A stretch of DNA of 7,715 nucleotides from Planctomycetota bacterium (lineage in GTDB: Bacteria; Planctomycetota; UBA1135): assembly GCA_002746235.1 (NCBI GenBank), contig NVWJ01000005.1:77627-85341 (forward strand). Reading direction: 5' to 3'. Shown here one piece after another: positions 1 through 6,449 of this stretch (positions are counted from its first letter, which is position 1; every line of letters begins with the position of its first letter). The translations under genes were made by a program, and so were the position numbers. Under the pieces are notes generated by a model, which saw only the letters and a list, made by a program, of their open reading frames with translations, did no database searches and was not told where the DNA came from.

Positions 1-1418
1 TCTGGCATGTCTGGATTCCACTCTCCAGCGCGGCGCAAATGCTCTAAAACCGCGGTAAACACCTGTTCCCGCAGAGCCTCGCTTTGCTCAATATCACGTT
101 GAAGTTGATTCAACTCTGCCGTGACTTGAGGCTTAAAGGGAGAAGCCTCAAGATGCGGAGAGTACCAAGCAAAACGCGCGAGCTGATCAGGCAGGTCGAT
201 GGATTCTTGCAGGTATTTTTCGAATAGGTGCTCGGCTTGAACAAATTGATCGCGTGCATCGTTTTTACGTTGCTCCTGTTGTTGATGATTTTGAATCATC
301 GATGCCGAGATTACGGTAATCAAGGCAAACAATACGACACCCAAAGAAGCTGCCAGCGCTGGGTGCTGCCTTGACCAAGACTTCGCCCGACGGATCGGAC
401 CATGCGCTTTGGCTACCACGGGGCGCAACTCCGAAGCGGCTTGTAAGTCGAGCGCGAAATCTTTCGCCGAGGCATAGCGCGCCTGCGGATCTTTTTCCAA
501 TGCGCAGAAAATCACGGCTTCTAATTCACGGCTAAGCTCTGGAGCTAACTTGCGCATGGACGCAGGTTCGGCAGTCAGAATCCGATGAAAGACTTGTTCG
601 GTCGAAGAGCCCTCGAAAGGCAGTTCTCCGCAAAGCGCTTGGTAAAGAGTGACGCCGAGTGAATAAATATCGGAGGCAGGTCCTATTTCATCATGCGAGC
701 CGTGAATCTGCTCGGGCGCTGCATAATGCGGAGAGCCTACGAATCGACCGGTGATGGATAAGGACGATGGCCCCAAACCGCGGGTCAGTCCAAAGTCCAT
801 AAGCACCGCGTGCCCGTTAGGGAGGATTTGAATATTGGATGGCTTTACATCGCGGTGCACGACATTCTCTGCATGAGCGGCACCTAGAGCCAAAGCGAGA
901 TCGCTCCCCCAGGCTAAAACGGAGTGCAAAGAGGGAGTTGGGTTTTGCTGGAGGATTTGATCCAAACTTTGGCCCTCCAATAACTCCATGGCAATGTAAC
1001 GAAAACCGTCGGCCTCGCCAGCATCGTGAATACCAACAATGCCGGGGTGATTGAGGCGACTGAGCGCTGCGGCTTCGCGTTCAAAACGTCGCTTCTGATT
1101 CGGAGCAAGCACTGCATCGCGCACGATTTTCAACGCGACTTCCTGATTGGAGTCCTGCTCGACGGCGCGCCAGACATCGCCCATGCCCCCGCTGCCTAAA
1201 GAGGCGTCCAGGCGGTAGGGACCAAGCGTTTCCGGTGGCGACCAACGGAGCGAGCCATCCAGACTCAAGCAGCCCAAATGATTCAAGCGTCGTCGCAGAA
1301 CCGTCGCATGCTGAGGGTGCTTGGCCAACAAATCTTCCACTTCCGCACCTTCCTCTACGGCGCTCAGAATTTCGAACAGGATCTCCTCCAGCTCGTCGAT
1401 TGGCTGTTCCGGTGCCAC
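1..1418 (-). CDS. Hanks-type Ser/Thr protein kinase with one transmembrane helix (partial, 3' end outside window)
   Basis: A eukaryotic-like protein kinase; 472 residues are visible and the rest lies beyond base 1. From the GTG at 1418, the kinase domain begins near residue 70. Its glycine loop is LGSGGMGDVW (74-83), the ATP-binding lysine is K97, the likely helix-C glutamate is E115, the catalytic loop is HRDVKPSN (188-195), the metal-binding motif is DFG (208-210) and the activation segment ends at APE (234-236). All key residues are present, so it should be active. One hydrophobic helix (about 352-374) follows, then a Gln/Glu/Lys-rich, probably coiled-coil stretch that should lie outside the inner membrane; TPR repeats could follow off the edge. 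The first ~70 residues are acidic and helical, including LLAKHPQHA, a type of leader I recall from planctomycete kinases. An in-frame TAG (1419-1421) directly abuts the GTG, so translation cannot start upstream. No clear Shine-Dalgarno sequence is seen. The substrate is unknown. The gene is divergent from the exporter gene at 1484. Confidence 0.93.
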   Translation of the reverse strand, partial: MAPEQPIDELEEILFEILSAVEEGAEVEDLLAKHPQHATVLRRRLNHLGCLSLDGSLRWSPPETLGPYRLDASLGSGGMGDVWRAVEQDSNQEVALKIVRDAVLAPNQKRRFEREAAALSRLNHPGIVGIHDAGEADGFRYIAMELLEGQSLDQILQQNPTPSLHSVLAWGSDLALALGAAHAENVVHRDVKPSNIQILPNGHAVLMDFGLTRGLGPSSLSITGRFVGSPHYAAPEQIHGSHDEIGPASDIYSLGVTLYQALCGELPFEGSSTEQVFHRILTAEPASMRKLAPELSRELEAVIFCALEKDPQARYASAKDFALDLQAASELRPVVAKAHGPIRRAKSWSRQHPALAASLGVVLFALITVISASMIQNHQQQEQRKNDARDQFVQAEHLFEKYLQESIDLPDQLARFAWYSPHLEASPFKPQVTAELNQLQRDIEQSEALREQVFTAVLEHLRRAGEWNPDMP

Positions 1419-1424
1419 CTATCG

Positions 1425-1430
1425 AGTATA
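1425..1430 (-). promoter_or_regulatory. Candidate -10 box for the kinase gene (leaderless geometry)
   Basis: TATACT matches the TATAAT consensus at five of six positions and ends 6 nt before the GTG start codon at 1418. A transcript starting about 7 nt downstream of the hexamer would begin at or next to the GTG, leaving no leader, which fits the absence of a Shine-Dalgarno sequence. No good -35 hexamer is visible at 16-18 bp spacing, so this is a candidate only. Confidence 0.3.
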
Positions 1431-1483
1431 GCGGACTATCTTCTTTCGCCTTCCCCGATAAACTACGCGGTTGAGGACCACCC

Positions 1484-2713
1484 ATGCCGCCGCTTCAAGA
1501 TTCCGTTAGCCGCCAACAAGGCATTGACTTCGTGCAGAAGCTCGGGGAGGCGTTGCATCGTTTTGGCACGCCGGCGAATCGTTTGGACGAGGTCTTGTTT
1601 CTCATCTCCAAAGAACTTGGCTTAAAGGCGAGTTTCTTCAGCACACCGTCGGCTATTTTTTACGCCTACGATCTGCCTGAGGAACGCGGTTATGCGCGCT
1701 TGCAGAGGGTTTATGACCACGAGCTAGATTTATCCAAGCTCGCGCGATTAGATCGATTGTTTAACCAAGTCATCGATGGCGACATTCCGATTCAACAAGC
1801 CGCCGCCAAGGTCGATGTCATCACTTCCGCTCCAGCGCCTTATCCGAAATTCGTGACCTGGTTAGCCTTTGGCGCAACCTCGGCTGCTGCGGTGAATTTC
1901 TTTTCCGGCGGCTTTCAAGAAACCTTGCTCGCTGGCATTGCCGGTCTTGCTTTAGGCAGCCTCTATGTGCTCGCCGAATACTTTGTTCCTTTACGCCGTT
2001 TGTTCGAACCCGTCGGCGCACTTTTAGTCAGCCTCACTACGGTGTTACTCGCTGACACTCTTGGCGCTTCTTCCGACCTCGCCACTTTGGCTGGACTGAT
2101 TATTTTGGTGCCCGGTTTCAGTATTGCGATTGGCGCGACCGAACTTGCCTTAAAGCACCCGGCTTCCGGCATGGCACGCCTTGCCGGTGCGGCAGTGACT
2201 TTACTCATGCTGACCATGGGAACCATGTTTGGTCGCCAACTCGGCGAGCTCATGGGCTTCACTCCAGACATTGAGGTCTCCTTGTCTCCACTTCCTTGGT
2301 GGGCCCAACCAGTAGGGCTCACGGTGGCCGGATTTAGCCTTGGAATCCTTTTCAAGATTGCGCGCCGCGATTTGCCTTGGGCGGTTGCTGCGGTGTTCCT
2401 CCCCTTCTTGGTATTCCAAGCCGGAGTCAAAGAATTCAGCTTAGAGGCCAGCATTTTCCTCGGTGCATTAGTCGCGGGAGCGTTCAGTAATGTTTACGCA
2501 CGCTGGAAAGATCGCCCATCGATGATTGTGAGGCTTCCTGGAATATTAATTTTGGTCCCCGGGGCTACCGGATTCCTATCCCTCGGTGATTTCGCAAGTG
2601 GCGACATCATGGCTGGCATTGAAGCGGCGTATCAGGTTGGAATTACCGCCACCGCGCTGGTGACCGGATTGTTGGTGTCGAATATTTTGGTGCCGCCGCG
2701 CAAGGCGTTGTAG
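1484..2713 (+). CDS. ThrE-family threonine/serine exporter
   Basis: Inner-membrane protein of 409 residues resembling the ThrE (DUF1212 / ThrE_2) family, which exports threonine and serine, probably driven by the proton motive force. Residues 1-120 form the soluble N-terminal domain, with the characteristic pattern of a small helix (FVQKLGEALHRFGTPANRLDE, 16-36) and a later LGLKASFF stretch. About ten hydrophobic segments follow, near 124-141, 147-165, 176-191, 200-217, 232-250, 276-292, 298-314, 321-337, 352-367 and 383-402. The motif LIILVPG (205-211) recurs as ILILVPG (354-360), marking the two five-helix halves, here fused in one chain as in actinobacterial ThrE; in many bacteria the halves are separate proteins. 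The ATG at 1484 has a GAGGA Shine-Dalgarno sequence (1473-1477) at 6-nt spacing. It starts 65 bp from the divergent kinase gene and converges on the porin at 2720. Exact substrates (threonine, serine or another small amino acid) cannot be read from the sequence. Confidence 0.88.
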   Translation: MPPLQDSVSRQQGIDFVQKLGEALHRFGTPANRLDEVLFLISKELGLKASFFSTPSAIFYAYDLPEERGYARLQRVYDHELDLSKLARLDRLFNQVIDGDIPIQQAAAKVDVITSAPAPYPKFVTWLAFGATSAAAVNFFSGGFQETLLAGIAGLALGSLYVLAEYFVPLRRLFEPVGALLVSLTTVLLADTLGASSDLATLAGLIILVPGFSIAIGATELALKHPASGMARLAGAAVTLLMLTMGTMFGRQLGELMGFTPDIEVSLSPLPWWAQPVGLTVAGFSLGILFKIARRDLPWAVAAVFLPFLVFQAGVKEFSLEASIFLGALVAGAFSNVYARWKDRPSMIVRLPGILILVPGATGFLSLGDFASGDIMAGIEAAYQVGITATALVTGLLVSNILVPPRKAL

Positions 2714-2724
2714 GTTTTCCTACC
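2711..2724. other. Small inverted repeat containing both convergent stop codons
   Basis: The exporter stop codon (TAG, 2711-2713) and the reverse-strand porin stop codon (TAG, 2722-2720) lie in the two arms of the inverted repeat TAGG-TTTT-CCTA, leaving only 6 bp between the genes. With the flanking G at 2710 and C at 2723 the stem is 5 bp around a four-base loop. This is too weak to call a terminator with confidence. No stronger hairpin is visible here, so termination of both convergent transcripts is unexplained. Confidence 0.3.
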
Positions 2725-3775
2725 AGTCCACCGCAAAGCGCAGACTGATGAAATCGAGCGCGTCTCGAGTTTCGACATCGGCGCGCGTCCAATCCAAGAT
2801 GATACGCGTATTGGGATTTAGATAAAGGTTGATGCCCACCGCAGTGGACAGCATTTGCGCTGCGGCACCGCCGCTGGAGCTTAAATCTAAATCTGAAATA
2901 CGCGCGGTCACTTCCCAGGCGTTGGTGGAATCGGTGCGGGCAAAGGTAGAACGACTGGTGCTGTAGCCGCGCGTTTCGCCGGTCAGGAAATATCCCGATG
3001 CGAGGGCCCAGCCATCAAAACTCTCGCTACCACCGGCTTCTAGTGCGGCATTCACTTGCATCCATTCTGCACTGCCATGCCAAGCGCCCTGGATCCACGC
3101 CATTTCAACCGCGAGGCGCAATAGTTGCGCTGCATCAACCAAGCCGGAACTCACCACTTTGGGCGCTAAGTGAATGCCCGGTCCGGCATCGAATTCCACC
3201 GGGTCATCTGGAAATGCCATGTTGATGGCAACCCCAATATGCACTAACTCCCCTTGCTCGATATCCACCACGGGGCGCCAAACCGCGCGCGTATTCAAAC
3301 TCCATGACTGATCGGGGCTCTCCCCGGTCTTCGGCGAAAGACTGCGGTACACGCCCATTTGCACAGCCGAACCCTGCTCCGCCCGACGCCAACCCAAACC
3401 AGCTGCGCGTGATGTGCCAAGCGCGCTACTCATGGAGGACTCCTCCAGAAAGCTGTGGAAGTTCGAACTGGTCGAGTTCTCTAAACCGAATGGCTGACGG
3501 AAATAGCCTGCTCGAAAACGATCGCGCCCCCGGCTGTAGCGCAAAGACAGCTCCTTCAGGTCCCCACTTGATGCAAAATCATATTCGGTCAGGAAATCCA
3601 AGTCGGGTGCAAGCTCCCCGGAAATTCGAATCCGCGCACGGCGGACTTCCGCGCTGTCATCGCCGGAACCGAAATGAAAGTCCGACATAAGGCGCCCGCC
3701 AATTTTCAGGTTGTCAGGGAACTGAGGCAAATCTGCACTTGGGGTTTGCAGCGCGATCAGGATTAGGCCGAGCAT
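2720..3775 (-). CDS. OprP/OprO-type outer-membrane porin (second of a tandem pair)
   Basis: A 351-residue beta-barrel protein of the phosphate-selective porin O/P family, predicted to form an outer-membrane channel for phosphate, polyphosphate or another small anion. Family marks are IGGRLMSDF (26-33), the charged AEVRRARIR strand (42-50) followed by a tyrosine/aspartate strand, the RQPFGLE turn (93-99) followed by SS...F.EES (103-113), WEV..RISDLDL (287-298), and a final strand pair with LNPNTRI..DWT.AD (319-333) and a C-terminal FAVDW. Families of this kind usually end in Phe; here the last residue is Trp. The signal peptide is short (about residues 1-14) and has no Lys or Arg before its hydrophobic core. 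ATG 3775 is the first usable start: reading upstream in frame there is no ATG, GTG, TTG or CTG before a TAA inside the terminator hairpin. No Shine-Dalgarno sequence is seen. It is a paralogue of the porin at 3862-5016 and shares its motifs in the same order. Confidence 0.87.
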   Translation of the reverse strand: MLGLILIALQTPSADLPQFPDNLKIGGRLMSDFHFGSGDDSAEVRRARIRISGELAPDLDFLTEYDFASSGDLKELSLRYSRGRDRFRAGYFRQPFGLENSTSSNFHSFLEESSMSSALGTSRAAGLGWRRAEQGSAVQMGVYRSLSPKTGESPDQSWSLNTRAVWRPVVDIEQGELVHIGVAINMAFPDDPVEFDAGPGIHLAPKVVSSGLVDAAQLLRLAVEMAWIQGAWHGSAEWMQVNAALEAGGSESFDGWALASGYFLTGETRGYSTSRSTFARTDSTNAWEVTARISDLDLSSSGGAAAQMLSTAVGINLYLNPNTRIILDWTRADVETRDALDFISLRFAVDW

Positions 3776-3781
3776 GTGCGA

Positions 3782-3787
3782 ATCATA
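3782..3787 (-). promoter_or_regulatory. Candidate -10 box for the second porin (leaderless geometry)
   Basis: TATGAT matches TATAAT at five of six positions and ends 6 nt before the ATG at 3775, so transcription would begin at or next to the start codon. It lies between the upstream terminator and the gene, which would give the porin its own promoter despite the 23-nt gap. The region where a -35 box should lie falls in the terminator stem and T-tract and does not resemble TTGACA. Confidence 0.3.
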
Positions 3788-3798
3788 GTCTCGCGCAT

Positions 3799-3836
3799 AA
3801 AAAAACCGAGGACCGGCGGATTAGGGCGGTCCTCGG
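3799..3836 (-). terminator. Intrinsic (rho-independent) terminator after the first porin
   Basis: On the minus strand a perfect 10-bp GC-rich stem (CCGAGGACCG at 3836-3827 pairing with CGGTCCTCGG at 3815-3806) with an 11-nt loop is followed directly by seven T residues (3805-3799). It begins 25 nt after the stop codon of the porin at 3862-5016, so it terminates that transcript. It lies between two tandem same-strand paralogues and ends 23 nt before the start codon of the next one, so it should also limit read-through into that gene. Confidence 0.93.
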
Positions 3837-3861
3837 GAAAGGATGTGGTTTCGCTTCGGGC

Positions 3862-5016
3862 TTAGAAATCGAATGCGAAACGTAGTGCCACGATGGTGGT
3901 CGAGTCCAAGCTGTCGAGGTCGGCTTGGGTGACGTCCAACATGATGCGGGTATTGTTGTTCAGGTACCAGTTGAGCGCGGCAGTGATGGAGTCAAGCTCA
4001 TCGGCAACCGCCACCGCTTCGGTCAGGTCCAAGTTGGAGTAGCGCAACGCCACTTCCCAGGCGCCACAACCTTCGTCGCCATCGTGCAGCGCCAAAGTGC
4101 GTGGTTTGACCCGCCCCCAAATACCTTTTCCGGTGCTGTAGCCGCGGTTCTCGCCAGTCAGGAACCAACCGCCCTGAATCGAAAAGCCGCTAAAACTTGG
4201 CTCAACGCCGCCAGCATCATCGGTTAGGTCTGCCATGGTGTACTCCAACATGGCGTGGAATGGGCCTTCCTGCCAAGCGGCTTCCAGGTTGACCAAAGTC
4301 ACCTGATCTGCTGCTAAAACGCCGGTATCGACAAAGCGTGGCAATAGATGTGCTTCTGGGCGTGCACGAAACTGAGCCATGCCATCTGCTTGGCGGAAAG
4401 AAGCTCCGACACCTAAGTGAACCAAGCTGCGGCCCTGGTCGCGGAAGACCGGACGATAAACCGCACGCGCAGTAGCACCCCACCCTTCATCTGTGGTTTT
4501 GCCCTGATTGTCCGCGTCGCGGAACAAACCACCGCTGACCGTCCAGGCATCGGTGTGATTCCATAAGGAAACACCCATGTTGCGCTCCGGCATGAAGGCC
4601 TCGGATAAGGTCGATCGCTCAATGAAGGTGATGTAACGACTCGAAGTCACCGTGTTCAAACCGAGCGGTTCGTATTGATGGCCGACGAAGACATCGCCGA
4701 TTTCATCGATGGTGAACTTGAGGTAAGCATCTTTCAAAGAAGCGGTACCACCTGCCCAATCGTATTCCATTTTGTAGGCGATGTTCTCAGAGAGATCGCC
4801 AAACACACGGATACGAGCGCGACGCACTTCCGCACCATCATCGAAGGTAGTGCCAAGCGCAGCTTCAGTCATTTCGCCGCCACTGAAGAAACTGTAGTCC
4901 TCCATAAAGCGGCCGCCGATGTTAATGGTCTTTTCACCAGGATCGCCAGGAAGCAGAGCGGTGAAATCTGTTGGAGCAAGAGCTTGGCCTTGCATCAAAA
5001 GAAGGGTGAGAATCAT
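3862..5016 (-). CDS. OprP/OprO-type outer-membrane porin (first of a tandem pair)
   Basis: A 384-residue outer-membrane beta-barrel of the phosphate-selective porin O/P family. Recognisable in order are INIGGRFMEDY (31-41), AEVRRARIR (62-70) and MEYDWAGG (83-90), a turn with YEPLGLNTVTSS (115-126) followed by F.ERS.LSEA (131-140), GWFLTGENRGYS (283-294), WEVALRYSNLDL (320-331), YLNNNTRIMLD (351-361) and a terminal ALRFAFDF ending in the usual Phe. A signal peptide with core ILTLLLMQGQALA (2-14) is likely, but it has no basic residue in its n-region. ATG 5016 has a TAGGA Shine-Dalgarno sequence 6 nt upstream (AGGA at 5026-5023). It shares the whole motif order with the downstream porin and is about 33 residues longer, mainly in the N-terminal region and in a loop near 296-318. 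The upstream neighbour is the phosphofructokinase gene, 100 bp away on the same strand, with no terminator seen between them. Selectivity (phosphate versus other anions) cannot be read from the sequence. Confidence 0.9.
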   Translation of the reverse strand: MILTLLLMQGQALAPTDFTALLPGDPGEKTINIGGRFMEDYSFFSGGEMTEAALGTTFDDGAEVRRARIRVFGDLSENIAYKMEYDWAGGTASLKDAYLKFTIDEIGDVFVGHQYEPLGLNTVTSSRYITFIERSTLSEAFMPERNMGVSLWNHTDAWTVSGGLFRDADNQGKTTDEGWGATARAVYRPVFRDQGRSLVHLGVGASFRQADGMAQFRARPEAHLLPRFVDTGVLAADQVTLVNLEAAWQEGPFHAMLEYTMADLTDDAGGVEPSFSGFSIQGGWFLTGENRGYSTGKGIWGRVKPRTLALHDGDEGCGAWEVALRYSNLDLTEAVAVADELDSITAALNWYLNNNTRIMLDVTQADLDSLDSTTIVALRFAFDF

Positions 5017-5116
5017 TTCTATTCCTAAGTGTGCTGCAGATTGCAGTGATGAGATTTTGAATCCGCGCCGAGAAGACTAATGGCGGATTGAGTGGGATTT
5101 GTGTGAAGCCCGGAGC

Positions 5117-6343
5117 CTAAACGGAGTGGCCTTCTAGGTCAGTCATGGGCGAGACTCCACCGGTTAACGGCAAAGCATAATCGCGAAACGCTTGGGTGAC
5201 ACCCTCCTCGCCAGAGAGATATTCATCGGGCATGTCCTTGGTGTATTTGGCCACGGACTCAAGCGGGGTCACAAAAGTGGTGCATTTGTAACTACTTCCC
5301 TCTTCACGCTTTAGAGCGATAGATCCAGAGGTATGCGCGCCACTAATGGCCGCCTCAACCGCACGACGCCCGACTTCCCGTGCCTCTTTGCGATCGACTT
5401 CCGAAGCGTCGGCCGGGAAACTGCGCTGCAGATAACCGAAGGTATCGGCGCGCACGCGGATGTCCCCCATGTGCTCCTTCACTAAACCTGCGAGAGCATC
5501 GCCAAGAGCACCGGTGCCGGAAAGCTGCACATTGCCGTGCGAATCTTTCATACCAGCCATGGCAGAGCCCGCGCGCTCGGCGTAAACCTGCAGGAAGGGC
5601 TTGCCATCGGCATCGTGAATGCCTTCGGAGACGGCGACGATGCAACGGCCCAAGCGCGAGTAAACCTCTTCGACCTGCTTGACGAAAACCTCTGGCTGAA
5701 AGGTGCGTTCCGGCAAGTAAATCAGGTGCGGGCCATCGTCCGCATTGCGTCGACCAAGAGATGCAGCAGCGGTCAACCAACCAGCATGACGACCCATGAC
5801 GACGTTAATTTTTACGCCGGGCAAGCTGCGATTGTCGCGATCATCGCCCTGGAAAGCATGCGCCACAAACTTAGCTGCCGATCCATATCCTGGACAATGG
5901 TCGGTCACTCGCAAATCATTGTCGATGGTTTTCGGAATGTGGAAACAGCGCATGTCATAACCCATGGCGCGGGTCTGCTGCTCCATGATGTGCGCAGTTT
6001 CTGCGGTGTCGTTGCCACCGATGTAGAAGAAGTAACGAATGTCGTGCTTCTTGAAAGTTTCAATCGCCTTGGCAATATCTTCCGTTACCGGCTTCATGCG
6101 CACCGAGCCGAGCGCGGCGGCAGGAACATTGGCGACCGCCTCTAGGGTGGCATGGTTCTCTTTGCCAAGGTCAATCAAATCGCCCTTCATCATGCCGGCA
6201 ATGCCGTGCCGCGCACCGTAAACCGCAGTGATGCAGTCCGCCTGAACCGCTGCCTGCACGAAGCCGACCAGGGATTGATTAATGACGACGGTAGGACCGC
6301 CTGATTGGCCGATGACAGCCGCGCCTTTGAGGATTTCGCTCAT
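5117..6343 (-). CDS. 6-phosphofructokinase, probably pyrophosphate-dependent (PFP)
   Basis: A cytosolic glycolytic enzyme of the PfkA family, 408 residues from ATG 6343. It phosphorylates fructose 6-phosphate to fructose 1,6-bisphosphate, reversibly if PPi is the donor. Motifs in order: GQSGGPT (12-18), GGNDT (109-113), PKTIDND (137-143) with catalytic D141, MGRHAGWL (183-190), SEG (239-241) and GYLQR (303-307). In the E. coli ATP enzyme, glycines occupy the positions of D112 (GGDG) and K138 (PGTIDND). Asp and Lys there are the established markers of PPi use. N111 replaces the usual aspartate of GGD. A TTG at 6403 in the same frame could extend the protein by 20 residues, but that stretch is not family-like, so ATG 6343 is preferred, although it has no clear Shine-Dalgarno sequence. 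The first porin follows 100 bp downstream on the same strand. The AIM24-family gene diverges upstream. Confidence 0.92.
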   Translation of the reverse strand: MSEILKGAAVIGQSGGPTVVINQSLVGFVQAAVQADCITAVYGARHGIAGMMKGDLIDLGKENHATLEAVANVPAAALGSVRMKPVTEDIAKAIETFKKHDIRYFFYIGGNDTAETAHIMEQQTRAMGYDMRCFHIPKTIDNDLRVTDHCPGYGSAAKFVAHAFQGDDRDNRSLPGVKINVVMGRHAGWLTAAASLGRRNADDGPHLIYLPERTFQPEVFVKQVEEVYSRLGRCIVAVSEGIHDADGKPFLQVYAERAGSAMAGMKDSHGNVQLSGTGALGDALAGLVKEHMGDIRVRADTFGYLQRSFPADASEVDRKEAREVGRRAVEAAISGAHTSGSIALKREEGSSYKCTTFVTPLESVAKYTKDMPDEYLSGEEGVTQAFRDYALPLTGGVSPMTDLEGHSV

Positions 6344-6387
6344 GGTTTTGAGGGTGCACCGGGGAGGGAGCGGCGCTGAAAGGGCGG

Positions 6388-6396
6388 ATTCTAACA
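6388..6396 (-). promoter_or_regulatory. Candidate extended -10 promoter for the phosphofructokinase gene
   Basis: TGT-TAGAAT fits an extended -10 element (TGn followed by a five-of-six match to TATAAT). It lies in the 106-bp divergent gap and would put the transcript start near 6381, giving a leader of about 38 nt before ATG 6343. It also lies downstream of the alternative TTG start at 6403, which would exclude that start on this transcript. No good -35 box is visible. Confidence 0.35.
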
Positions 6397-6449
6397 GCCC
6401 CAAGCCCTCAAGCTCGCGCCCGCATTTCCGCCAACTTTAGGCCTCCGCA

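Noticed and set aside
1963..2454. A 163-codon open frame on the minus strand inside the exporter gene
   Set aside because: It is antisense to the membrane helices of a clear ThrE-family protein, and its translation is low-complexity Ser/Lys/Arg/Pro-rich, as expected of a shadow frame.
3304..3690. A 128-codon open frame on the plus strand inside the second porin gene
   Set aside because: It is antisense to a conserved porin; its translation is Pro/Ser/Arg-rich without a domain, so it is taken as a shadow.
3763..3798. A 12-codon upstream frame (ATG 3798 to TAA) on the minus strand overlapping the start of the second porin
   Set aside because: It begins right after the terminator T-tract, has no ribosome-binding site, and two chance ATGs in such a short stretch are unremarkable. 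It would matter only if read-through transcripts were shown to be translated there.
5017..5116. A possible terminator or promoter in the 100-bp gap between the phosphofructokinase gene and the first porin
   Set aside because: The GC-rich GGCTCCGGGC just after the phosphofructokinase stop does not form a clean stem and has no T-tract. TTCACA could serve as a -35 box, but no -10 lies at usable spacing. Nothing here is supported beyond the TAGGA ribosome-binding site of the porin.
5537..6145. A 202-codon open frame on the plus strand inside the phosphofructokinase gene
   Set aside because: It is fully antisense to a strongly conserved enzyme, its translation has no recognisable domain, and it has no supporting start context. 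It is a shadow of the real gene's codon usage.
6348..6411. A 7-bp inverted repeat (TTGAGGG at 6348-6354, CCCTCAA at 6405-6411) in the divergent gap between the phosphofructokinase and AIM24-family genes
   Set aside because: The arms are short and about 50 bp apart, no matching half-sites occur elsewhere in the gap, and such pairs are expected by chance in GC-rich DNA. It is not enough for an operator or hairpin call.
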